Below are positions 7,362 to 14,413 of a stretch of 22,452 nt of DNA, piece by piece. Position numbers and translations under genes: made by a program. The notes below the pieces were generated by a model. It searched no databases. It saw nothing but the letters and a program-made list of their open reading frames with translations, and was not told where the DNA came from. Origin of the DNA: a virus; the IMG/VR virus record IMGVR_UViG_3300030090_007208, positions 1 to 22,452 of that record; one strand, given 5' to 3'. The first letter of the stretch is position 1. Every line of letters starts with the position of its first letter.

Positions 7362-9875
7362 TTGTATCAAAACATTTATTATGACAGACGAGTAAATAAG
7401 ATGCACGTTTGGGATGACAAAGCTGGTCATCTAACGTTTCGTTATAAAAAATACGCTTACACAAAAAATCGTAACGGCACTTATCTATCTTTATATGGTG
7501 ATAAACTCACAAGAATAAACAAGTGGGATGAAGACCAACCAGATTTATTCGAATCGGATGTAAACCCAGAAATCAGGGTATTGGTTGATAACTACACGGA
7601 TTCAGATGACGTATCAGAGGGTCATCGCGTGATGATTTTTGATATAGAGGTTGAGGTAACGGATGGTTTTCCAGACGTAGCAAAAGCTGAGAATAAAATT
7701 ACATCTATCGCTTTTAATGACCCGGTTTTAAATAAATACTATTGTTATGTGTTAGACCCAACAGATAAATTAAATTTAGGTAAAGAAAGAACAAGAGAAG
7801 ATGGTGATACAATCGTTTCTTTCTATGATGAGTATGACTTACTAAACGCCTTTTATAAAAAATACATGGAGATACAACCAACCATTTTAACAGGTTGGAA
7901 CGTTGAATTTTTCGATGTACCGTATTTATATAACAGGTCTCAACAAGTTCTTGGTCAAGAGATTGCTAATTTATTATCACCGATACAAATAGTGAGATGG
8001 AATAGTTTCAAAAAAAGATTTATTATAGCTGGTGTTAGTACACTTGATTATTTAAGTTTGTACAAAAGATTTACATTTAGTCAAAAAACTTCTTATCGAT
8101 TAGATGCTATAGGTGAGGATGAGGTTGGAGAGAAAAAGGTTTCTTATGAGGGAACGTTAAATGATTTGTATGAAAACGACTTAGAAAAATTTGTTCAATA
8201 CAATATACAAGACGTGAAACTTGTAAAAAAGTTGGATGACAAGTTAGATTTTATTGAAATAGCTCGTGGTTTGGCTCATCTTGGTCATGTGCCTTATGAG
8301 TCTATTTATATGTCATCACATTATCTTGAGGGAGCTATATTAGTTTATTTAAAGAAAAACAATATAGTTGCACCAAACAAACCACCAAGACCAGAAACAT
8401 TTAATGCTGAGGATAAATTCACTGGTGCGTATGTTCAAGACCCACAACGAGGTAAACATGATTGGGTTTATGATTTAGATATTACCTCGATGTATCCATC
8501 TTGTATCATGTCTTTAAATATATCACCAGAGACCAAACTTGGTAAAATACAAGGTTGGAATCCTGAAGAATTTTTAAATAAAAAAAATAAAAAGACGTAT
8601 TCAATCACACAAGGTAAAAATACTTTAGGTGTGTTTACTGAAACTGAGTTGAAGAACTTTTTGTCCAATAGAGACGTATCGGTTGCTACAAATGGAGTTA
8701 TGTATCGTTCTGATAAAGATGGTTTATTACCAGCACTTCTTAGAAAATGGTTTGACGAAAGAGTTGAGTATCGTAAATTATCGAAGAAGTTTCATGAAGA
8801 GGGTGATAAGGAAAAATCAGATTATTTCGAACGACGACAATATCTACAAAAGGTTGTTTTAAATAGTTTGTATGGTGTGTTGGGTTTATCTGTTTTTAGA
8901 TTTTATGATGTTGATAACGCTGAAGCTGTAACAACAACTGGTCAATCATTAATAAAATTTACAAAAAAGATTACCAACAATTACTACAATAAAGAATTAC
9001 AAGATAATTTAGATTATTGTATTTACATTGATACTGATTCGGTATTTTATTCAGCAACACCATTAGTGACAAAACGTTTTCCAAATCTAGATATCAAAAA
9101 CGAAGATAAAATGTCAAAAGCTATCCTTGAGATTGCTAGTGAAGTCCAATCGTATCTGAACAAAGGTTATGATTATTTTGCTAAAAAGTTTTGTAATCTT
9201 GATAAACATCGATTTGATATCAAACAAGAGGTTATTGCTAAAAGTGGTTTATTCGTAACAAAGAAAAGATATGGTCTAAAGATTATTAATGATAATGGTA
9301 AAAAAGTTGATAAAATGATGGTCAAGGGTTTAGATACAGTCCGTAGTAGTTTTCCTATAGCCATGAAAGAAATGTTGTCTAAATTATTAGATGATATCAT
9401 GATGGACGTACCAAAAGATAAATTAGATAAATTTATTTTGAACTTTAAAAAGAGTATGAAGTTGATGGATTTTGAAAAGATAGCCATACCAACAGGTATG
9501 AAAGGTCTTGAAAAGTATAAAGATAATACCGATGTGTTATTCACTGGTTATAAACTGGGGACGCCAGTGCATGTGAAGTCTGCCATCTTTCATAATGATT
9601 TATTAAGATATTATAAAATGGATAAACGTTATGAAAAGATAATTAACAACGAAAAGATTAAATGGGTATATTTGAAACAAAATGAATTTAATTTAAGTGT
9701 TATAGCGTTTAAAGGTTATGATGACGCACCTCAGATTATTGATTTTATCAAACGACACATAAATACTGAGAAAATTTATGAACAAGTGTTACATAAAAAA
9801 ATTATGATGTTATATGAAGCTCTTGGTTGGGATGAACCAACAGATGCAACAAAAACCATAGAAAGATTTTTTTGA
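7362..9875 (+). CDS. 43: family B DNA polymerase, T4 gp43 type
   Basis: An 837-residue replicative polymerase with proofreading. The 3'-5' exonuclease carries MIFDIEVEV (Asp94, Glu96), TGWNVEFFDVPYLYNR, and YNIQDVKLV with the expected YxxxD aspartate. The polymerase domain carries motif A DLDITSMYPS (Asp373), motif B KVVLNSLYG (Lys497, Asn501, Tyr504) and motif C YIDTDS (Asp557, Asp559). A later KKRYG motif is also present. All catalytic residues are intact. T4 gp43 is 898 residues. I use TTG at 7362 as the start: a stop codon (TAG) lies directly before it, GGGA at 7348-7351 is suitably placed, and the segment YQNIYYDRR looks like a natural family N-terminus. The next in-frame ATG (7401) would remove it. 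It heads the transcription unit after the 7301 promoter. Confidence 0.95.
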   Translation: MYQNIYYDRRVNKMHVWDDKAGHLTFRYKKYAYTKNRNGTYLSLYGDKLTRINKWDEDQPDLFESDVNPEIRVLVDNYTDSDDVSEGHRVMIFDIEVEVTDGFPDVAKAENKITSIAFNDPVLNKYYCYVLDPTDKLNLGKERTREDGDTIVSFYDEYDLLNAFYKKYMEIQPTILTGWNVEFFDVPYLYNRSQQVLGQEIANLLSPIQIVRWNSFKKRFIIAGVSTLDYLSLYKRFTFSQKTSYRLDAIGEDEVGEKKVSYEGTLNDLYENDLEKFVQYNIQDVKLVKKLDDKLDFIEIARGLAHLGHVPYESIYMSSHYLEGAILVYLKKNNIVAPNKPPRPETFNAEDKFTGAYVQDPQRGKHDWVYDLDITSMYPSCIMSLNISPETKLGKIQGWNPEEFLNKKNKKTYSITQGKNTLGVFTETELKNFLSNRDVSVATNGVMYRSDKDGLLPALLRKWFDERVEYRKLSKKFHEEGDKEKSDYFERRQYLQKVVLNSLYGVLGLSVFRFYDVDNAEAVTTTGQSLIKFTKKITNNYYNKELQDNLDYCIYIDTDSVFYSATPLVTKRFPNLDIKNEDKMSKAILEIASEVQSYLNKGYDYFAKKFCNLDKHRFDIKQEVIAKSGLFVTKKRYGLKIINDNGKKVDKMMVKGLDTVRSSFPIAMKEMLSKLLDDIMMDVPKDKLDKFILNFKKSMKLMDFEKIAIPTGMKGLEKYKDNTDVLFTGYKLGTPVHVKSAIFHNDLLRYYKMDKRYEKIINNEKIKWVYLKQNEFNLSVIAFKGYDDAPQIIDFIKRHINTEKIYEQVLHKKIMMLYEALGWDEPTDATKTIERFF

Positions 9876-9892
9876 TTTTGAGAAAACAAACT

Positions 9893-9910
9893 CATATATA
9901 TGTATATATG
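9893..9910. repeat. AT palindrome upstream of the clamp gene
   Basis: CATATATA (9893-9900) and TATATATG (9903-9910) form a perfect 8-base inverted repeat around TG. The 15-mer TATATATGTATATAT (9895-9909) recurs exactly at 16093-16107, again in a leader. A TATAAATA sequence follows at 9913-9920 and AGGAGA (9923-9928) is the clamp ribosome binding site. It is a candidate operator or regulatory hairpin, but low complexity leaves chance open. Confidence 0.4.
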
Positions 9911-9935
9911 GTTATAAATAATAGGAGAATACCGC

Positions 9936-10658
9936 ATGAATAGAGAAAAGTTCGTTAGTTTTATTAAAAAATATCATCTAGATGGACTAGTTAATTCTGC
10001 CATTTTAACTTTCAAAGATAGTAAATTAAGCACTCGTTTTACAAACGGTGATAAATCAATCTTAGGAATGATAGAATTAGATAATTGGGATTTTGAACCA
10101 GGTGATTTTGGTGTTTATGACGCTGGTGTATTTGTTAAATTAATAGAGGTTCTTGATAATGATATTGAAATGAAAATAAGTAGAGCAGGTGACAAAGCTA
10201 TTTCGATACAAGTATCAGATAAAAACTCTAAAATACAGTATATGTTGTCAGATACAACCCTAATAAATCAACCTCCAGTGCCAGAGAAATTACCAACTGA
10301 CTTTGATTTAAAAATAGATGTCAATAAACAATTTATTGATAAATTTAAAGCAGGGACAAACGCCTTACCAGAAACAGAGACATATAGTGTTCTAACAAAT
10401 AATGGAGAAACACAAGTGGTGATAGGGTACTCAACGGTCGGAACAAACAGGGTGACACTACCAGTTACAACAACTGAATATAGTGATTTAGATTTGATTT
10501 CTTTTAATGCAAAACATTTTAAAAGTGTTTTAAACGCCAATAGTAAATGTGAAAGTGCGTTACTTGAAATTAGTCCATCAGGATTATCAAAGATAACATT
10601 TAAATTTGATGACTTTAGGTCGGAGTATTACTTAGTAGCAGTACAAGACGTTGATTAA
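9936..10658 (+). CDS. 45: DNA polymerase sliding clamp, T4 gp45 type
   Basis: A 240-residue protein that fits the phage sliding clamp: similar in length to T4 gp45 (228 residues), beta-rich, with two clamp-like halves. The first half opens with a helix (MNREKFVSFIKKYH) and strands (SAILTFKDSKLSTRF); the second starts near residue 125 (FDLKIDVNKQFIDKFKAGTNALP). The end (FKFDDFRSEYYLVAV) matches the closing strands of gp45-like clamps. The ring tethers polymerase to DNA, and in T4 it also couples replication to late transcription. Position supports the call: polymerase is upstream and the clamp loader downstream. It has a strong ribosome binding site, AGGAGA, 7 bases before its ATG. Its stop overlaps the next start as TAATG. 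Confidence 0.85.
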   Translation: MNREKFVSFIKKYHLDGLVNSAILTFKDSKLSTRFTNGDKSILGMIELDNWDFEPGDFGVYDAGVFVKLIEVLDNDIEMKISRAGDKAISIQVSDKNSKIQYMLSDTTLINQPPVPEKLPTDFDLKIDVNKQFIDKFKAGTNALPETETYSVLTNNGETQVVIGYSTVGTNRVTLPVTTTEYSDLDLISFNAKHFKSVLNANSKCESALLEISPSGLSKITFKFDDFRSEYYLVAVQDVD

Positions 10659-12049
10659 TGATTAACGGTTTAAGAATTTTACATTATGTCTCTCCTGTAA
10701 GGTTTGATAAAACAGGATTGTTTCAACATGAATTTGACTCTAATTACAAAGTGGTAGAAAAGACAATTTCTTTTTTACCACGATGTCATCATTATGTTGT
10801 TGTGCCAAAAAAACATAACATACCAGATACAAGAGATAATGTAACTTTTATTAATTACCCGTATTCAAGAGATTTATTAGCCAATAGGTCATATTTCGAT
10901 GGTGTGACTTTTAGAAATCTATTTGATTTTCGATATATGGATTTTGATTTTGTTTTTTGTCATCAACCAGAGATGCTTTATAATATTTTAGTCTCATTTA
11001 ATGATAAACGATATGGTCAAAACATGAATAGGTTTTTGTTCTTTCATTGGGTTGATTGTAGTCAAAGTAGAGCATCGAGTGCCATACCACCCGCATACAT
11101 GAGACAATTAGAAGCAATAAATTTGTGTGACAATGTATTTTTTCATACAGACATAGCATCTGAATGGTTAGGTAAAAATTTTAAAAATGAACAAAGCACG
11201 ACATTCAATCATGATTATATAAAAGATAAAACACAAACATTTCCAATATCAGCTGATGAATTACAAGATATTGAACCATTTGATATTGAACATGAAAATG
11301 TTTTAGTTTTTAATCATAGATGGGCTAAGTCAACTGGTGTTAATCGGATGATGGAATATATTGATGGATTAGATGATTTCAAAATATGGGCCACGGATTA
11401 TCAGGCACCAAAAGAATATGTCGGTTCAAATTTGAATCGTGGTCAATATAGATATTTGTTAGAAAATTCTTTGGGAAGTATGAGTTTTGTTGATAGTTAC
11501 GCTACCTGGAATCTTTCCATACAAGATGGTTTATCAGTAAAAAAACCCGTTTTGGTTTATGACCAACCAGCTATGAGAAAAGTTGTCGGTGATGATTATC
11601 CTTTGTTTTTTAAAACTAAGGACGAATTTCACACACAAGTTAAAAATTTAAAACAGATGGGTAATTTTACTTGGGACATACCAAATCACGATGAAAAGTT
11701 TGCCTATAATATTATAAAGTCAATTTCAAATATAATGAGTAAACCTAGAAAACACATTCCAAAAGATGCTAATAATTGGTTGTATTGTATTTTAAATGGT
11801 TTGAATTACAAACATGATATTGCAAAACAAGTACAACCAAATCTGCAATTAAATTCGGTATGGCAATATATTCGTAGATACTTATTAGAGATAGGGGTCA
11901 AGGACAACATCAATAGTCCGTTTGTTAATTATTCAATACCTGATGAGATAAAAGACCAAGTCCAAAACATGGTGAAGAATGTTAACTTAGATATCGAACC
12001 TCGAACAATCAAAAGAAAAATAGTAACAAAAAAACATAACTGGTTTTAA
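10658..12049 (+). CDS. glycosyltransferase-like protein (GT-B fold likely)
   Basis: A 463-residue soluble protein. The N-terminal half starts LRILHYVSPVRFDKTG, and its core VFFHTDIASEWLGKNF resembles the acceptor domain of GT-B enzymes. From about residue 213 a second Rossmann-like half follows, with LVFNHRWAKSTGVNRMMEYI (NHRW at 219-222) and a late IQDGLSVKKPVLVYD segment that takes the place of the usual nucleotide-sugar-binding loop. The classic EGFG..E motif seen in the genes at 16554 and 17951 is absent, so donor binding is uncertain. About 95 C-terminal residues (from DANNWLYCILNGLNY) form an extra helical domain. It is wedged between clamp and clamp loader, translationally overlapping the clamp (TAATG). 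It could be a DNA-sugar transferase, but only the fold-level call is supported. Confidence 0.6.
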   Translation: MINGLRILHYVSPVRFDKTGLFQHEFDSNYKVVEKTISFLPRCHHYVVVPKKHNIPDTRDNVTFINYPYSRDLLANRSYFDGVTFRNLFDFRYMDFDFVFCHQPEMLYNILVSFNDKRYGQNMNRFLFFHWVDCSQSRASSAIPPAYMRQLEAINLCDNVFFHTDIASEWLGKNFKNEQSTTFNHDYIKDKTQTFPISADELQDIEPFDIEHENVLVFNHRWAKSTGVNRMMEYIDGLDDFKIWATDYQAPKEYVGSNLNRGQYRYLLENSLGSMSFVDSYATWNLSIQDGLSVKKPVLVYDQPAMRKVVGDDYPLFFKTKDEFHTQVKNLKQMGNFTWDIPNHDEKFAYNIIKSISNIMSKPRKHIPKDANNWLYCILNGLNYKHDIAKQVQPNLQLNSVWQYIRRYLLEIGVKDNINSPFVNYSIPDEIKDQVQNMVKNVNLDIEPRTIKRKIVTKKHNWF

Positions 12050-12051
12050 TT

Positions 12052-12978
12052 ATGAACATTAATAAATCAAATACGCTTTGGGTAGAAAAGTATCGGCCTT
12101 CCAACCTCGACAACTACATCGGTAATGAACATCTAAAAAGTAAAGTCGAGATTTACTTAGAGAGTGGAGATTTACCACACCTTTTATTATACGGAAAGGC
12201 TGGTACAGGTAAAACCACTCTCGCTAAATTACTTGTAAAAAACATTAGTTGTGATTATCTTTACATAAATGCAAGTGATGAAAATAACGTTGAGACCGTC
12301 AGAACAAAAGTAAAAAACTTTGCTTCCACGGTTGGTTTTGAAGATATAAAGGTAATTATTTTAGATGAGTGTGATTACATTACACCAAACGCACAAGCCG
12401 CACTTCGTAATCTTATGGAGACATTTAGTAAACATTGTAGATTTATCTTAACTTGTAATTATGTTGAAAGAATTATTGACCCAATACAAAGTCGTTGTCA
12501 ATCTTTTCAAATCATACCACCATCTAAAACTGATGTAGCTAAACATCTACACAATATATTGTTACAAGAAAATATTATTGATAAACCAGAGGATATAAAG
12601 ATTTTAGTTGAAAGTGGTTATCCAGATATTCGTCGTGTAATAAATTCTGCACAGAGAAATGTGGTGAAGGGAAAACTAAAACTTGATACCTCTAGTATTA
12701 TTCAAAATGATTATAAATTAAAATTATTAAAGATTTTAGAAACACAAAATAAAAAGAACGCGTTTAAAGAAATAAGACAATTACTTGCGGACAATCAAAT
12801 TACAGATTTTGCAGAATTGTTTAGATTATTATATGACGAGGTTGATGGTTATGGTAAAGGTCATGTAGCCGAGTGTATCTTAATTATCGCAAGATATGAA
12901 CTTTCAGATAGTCAAGTGGTTGATAAAGAAATCAACGCTATGGCTATGATAATAGAATTATTAGGAGTGATTAAATGA
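12052..12978 (+). CDS. 44: sliding clamp loader ATPase subunit, T4 gp44 / RFC-small type
   Basis: A 308-residue AAA+ ATPase. It begins with the RFC-box LWVEKYRPSNLDNYIG, then Walker A GKAGTGKT (residues 48-55, Lys54), Walker B VIILDECD (Asp105, Glu106), a sensor-1 region FILTCNY, and the arginine-finger SRC motif (Ser147-Arg148-Cys149). The helical collar follows. T4 gp44 is 319 residues. Four copies with one gp62 open the clamp and place it on primer ends. The B motif reads DECD, the form also found in T4-like and archaeal/eukaryotic RFC variants. The start is 2 bases after the preceding stop and has no good ribosome binding site, so translation is probably coupled. Its end overlaps the next gene as ATGA. 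Confidence 0.95.
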   Translation: MNINKSNTLWVEKYRPSNLDNYIGNEHLKSKVEIYLESGDLPHLLLYGKAGTGKTTLAKLLVKNISCDYLYINASDENNVETVRTKVKNFASTVGFEDIKVIILDECDYITPNAQAALRNLMETFSKHCRFILTCNYVERIIDPIQSRCQSFQIIPPSKTDVAKHLHNILLQENIIDKPEDIKILVESGYPDIRRVINSAQRNVVKGKLKLDTSSIIQNDYKLKLLKILETQNKKNAFKEIRQLLADNQITDFAELFRLLYDEVDGYGKGHVAECILIIARYELSDSQVVDKEINAMAMIIELLGVIK

Positions 12979-13250
12979 CAATGAGACCGATGAAAAAACC
13001 AAAACAACAGACACAAGTAAAAGTTGATTTAAAACAAGCCGACACAATCAAGTGTAAAGATTGTAATAATTACTTATGGATACAATCTTTTATTTTAAAA
13101 AAATTATCAGCCTTGGTATCCCCAACTGGTCAAGAAGCTTTGATACCAGTGCAAGTCTATTCTTGTGGTAATTGTGGTAAAGTTGCTGAGGGTATGTTAG
13201 AGGGAAGCGGTGTTGATGATACAAGTTCATTTCCAACTCTAGATATATGA
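12975..13250 (+). CDS. small zinc-ribbon protein
   Basis: A 91-residue protein with two CxxC knuckles: CKDC near residue 27 and CGNC near residue 64, spaced 34 residues apart as in zinc ribbons. Between them is a well-ordered segment, WIQSFILKKLSALVSPTGQE. Similar small ribbons are common next to replication genes in T4-like marine phages, where their function is unknown. Two roles are possible, binding nucleic acid or bridging replication and transcription, and neither is shown by the sequence. It overlaps the clamp loader stop (ATGA at 12975) and the next small gene (ATGA at 13247), so it is made within the clamp-loader operon. The gp62-type subunit follows two genes later. Confidence 0.8.
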   Translation: MTMRPMKKPKQQTQVKVDLKQADTIKCKDCNNYLWIQSFILKKLSALVSPTGQEALIPVQVYSCGNCGKVAEGMLEGSGVDDTSSFPTLDI

Positions 13251-13390
13251 GATTAACACTTTGGGAAAGGTTACATATGCTAATAATATGGTATATATTT
13301 TTACCACTATTTTGCATATGGATGGGTAGATACTTTCACAAGATAAGAACACAAGGTGAGTTTGGAAGAAAGAGTTGTTATGAGTGTTAA
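13247..13390 (+). CDS. 47-residue membrane microprotein
   Basis: A short frame begins at ATG 13247, overlapping the zinc-ribbon stop as ATGA, and ends at TAA 13388-13390, 11 bases inside the next gene. The product starts MRLTLWERLHMLIIWYIF and has one clear hydrophobic segment of about 17 residues (positions 11-27), then a basic, polar tail with GRYFHKIRTQ and two late cysteines. That gives one membrane pass with, by the positive-inside rule, the basic tail probably in the cytoplasm. It exactly fills the gap between two coupled genes, which argues it is real despite its size. No family is recognised. Confidence 0.6.
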   Translation: MRLTLWERLHMLIIWYIFLPLFCIWMGRYFHKIRTQGEFGRKSCYEC

Positions 13391-13880
13391 AAAGAAAAGT
13401 CTGTTTGACCATATCAAACAAATAACCTCGGTTCAAAATCCAAATTATTGGGAGGAGATTTCGGACGAGGATAAAAAGTCTTGGTCAAACTATATGACTC
13501 ACAGATTTTTATCTATGAAAATGGATTGGGTTGAACTTGTAAATGAACTACAAAAGTACAATTTAAAACCAAAAGAATTATATAAACTTTACACCAATGT
13601 ACTACCAAAGGGTAGACAATGGTTAAAATACACGAAAGGAAAAAATCAAATGGAATATCCAAATTGGTTAATCAATATAGTTGCGAATGATATGCAAGTT
13701 AGTAAAAAAGAAGCCAAAGATGCTGTTGATATGTATTATCTTACCGAGGGTGGTATGGCCGAACTAGGTCAACTAGCTAGAAAATGGGGTATCGAACCTA
13801 AAAAGATTGCTAAGGCTGGTTTAGACGTGTTAGGTAGTGTCGGAGGATATACAGCTGGTAATGGTCAAAAAAGCACTTGA
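13380..13880 (+). CDS. 62: sliding clamp loader small subunit, T4 gp62 type
   Basis: A 166-residue helical protein, starting MSVKKKSLFDHIKQI. An earlier in-frame GTG at 13356 would add eight residues. I prefer ATG 13380, which has a purine-rich GGAAGAAAGAG stretch before it and gives the usual phage clamp-loader N-terminus. The match to T4 gp62 is weak in sequence but consistent in order: an N-terminal helical part with NYMTHRFLSMKMDWVELVN, a central LPKGRQWLKYTKGK (T4 has a similar RGKRYGKWAK), then a WLINIVANDMQVSKKEAKDA segment (T4 has LIIKLLAKRYQVNTNDA). The subunit has no ATPase site and completes the gp44 ring. Position next to the gp44-type gene is strong support. Its TGA stop is also part of the next promoter's TTGACA. 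Confidence 0.75.
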   Translation: MSVKKKSLFDHIKQITSVQNPNYWEEISDEDKKSWSNYMTHRFLSMKMDWVELVNELQKYNLKPKELYKLYTNVLPKGRQWLKYTKGKNQMEYPNWLINIVANDMQVSKKEAKDAVDMYYLTEGGMAELGQLARKWGIEPKKIAKAGLDVLGSVGGYTAGNGQKST

Positions 13881-13906
13881 CACGTATAGTAATTTATTCG
13901 TATATT
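13877..13906 (+). promoter_or_regulatory. sigma70-like promoter upstream of the DUF1599 gene
   Basis: TTGACA (13877-13882) and TATATT (13901-13906) have the same 18-base spacing as the copy at 7301. CAC before the -35, GTATAG after it, TTCG before the -10 and the downstream ACATAAATTA (13912-13921) are also shared. Over the 34 bases from CAC through TATATTC the copies differ at 5 positions. The -35 box contains the TGA stop of the gp62-type gene. The AGGAGA ribosome binding site of the next gene follows at about 13921-13926. Confidence 0.85.
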
Positions 13907-13931
13907 CAGTTACATAAATTAGGAGAAATAC

Positions 13932-14327
13932 ATGAGAGGTATTATAGAAGATATTATAAAAGATAGTCCTCGTTCAGAATCCAGGGATTATGACGTTATA
14001 GAGCAGATGGAAAAGGAGTGGCCTGAGATGACCAAAGAGTTCAAGGATATTCAACGACAACAGTATGAATTATTCTTACACAAACAGCATGATTATGGGC
14101 CAGGTAATATATCAGTTGGTACACAATTACAAACACCAGAAGAGATAAAATTGTCACTTACAGGTTTGTGGTTTAGGATGAATGATAAGTTACAAAGAAT
14201 GAAAACACTATTAATGAATAATAGAGAATCTGCTGTTAAAGATGAACCACTAGAAGATGCGTATCTTGATGTATCAAATTATGGTATCATGGCTACAATC
14301 GTAAATCGTGGAAAGTGGGGTAAGTAA
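13932..14327 (+). CDS. DUF1599 / nucleotide modification associated domain 1 (Nmad1)-like protein
   Basis: A 131-residue protein, largely alpha-helical. Three blocks fit the DUF1599 family: HDYGPGNIS (His53 to about 61), LWFRMNDKL (79-87), and DEPLEDAYLDVSNYGIM (Asp104 onward, with Glu108, Asp109 and Asp113). The last block resembles the acidic metal-binding helix of MazG-like nucleotide pyrophosphohydrolases, so acting on a nucleotide is plausible. The family was named for its co-occurrence with DNA base-modification genes in phages, and its biochemical activity is not settled. It is the first gene after the 13877 promoter with a strong AGGAGA site. Its stop overlaps the next micro-gene as TAATG. 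Glycosyltransferases upstream and downstream are the relevant context. Confidence 0.75.
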   Translation: MRGIIEDIIKDSPRSESRDYDVIEQMEKEWPEMTKEFKDIQRQQYELFLHKQHDYGPGNISVGTQLQTPEEIKLSLTGLWFRMNDKLQRMKTLLMNNRESAVKDEPLEDAYLDVSNYGIMATIVNRGKWGK

Positions 14328-14413
14328 TGAACGTAGTAATAGCAGTTGTCTTATCGCTTGTGATATCAAGTGTGGTTGTTATGGTCTTAGAATATTATAA
14401 ATCATTAAGATGA
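14327..14413 (+). CDS. 28-residue single-pass membrane microprotein
   Basis: The frame opens at ATG 14327 (TAATG overlap with the preceding stop) and closes at TGA 14411-14413 (ATGA overlap with the nuclease start at 14410). It thus bridges two genes with no spare base. The product is almost wholly one hydrophobic helix, starting MNVVIAVVLSLVISSVVV and ending in a short EYYKSLR tail. This precise tiling, and not its length, is the argument for a real gene. Translational coupling without a function for the peptide is the alternative. Confidence 0.55.
   Translation: MNVVIAVVLSLVISSVVVMVLEYYKSLR

Noticed and set aside
9913-9920. TATAAATA, identical to the T4 late promoter core, before the clamp gene
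   Set aside because: A start about 6-7 bases downstream would fall in or at the AGGAGA ribosome binding site (9923-9928), leaving no usable leader. The same octamer also occurs inside the nuclease gene at about 15113. Chance in an AT-rich genome is likely.
9876-9935. Terminator after the DNA polymerase gene
   Set aside because: The CATATATA/TATATATG palindrome is all A-T pairs apart from its end pair and is not followed by a T tract, so it is unlikely to terminate transcription.
13356-13379. GTG start for the gp62-type gene
   Set aside because: It has no good ribosome binding site and adds only eight residues before ATG 13380, which better fits the family's N-terminus. It cannot be fully excluded.
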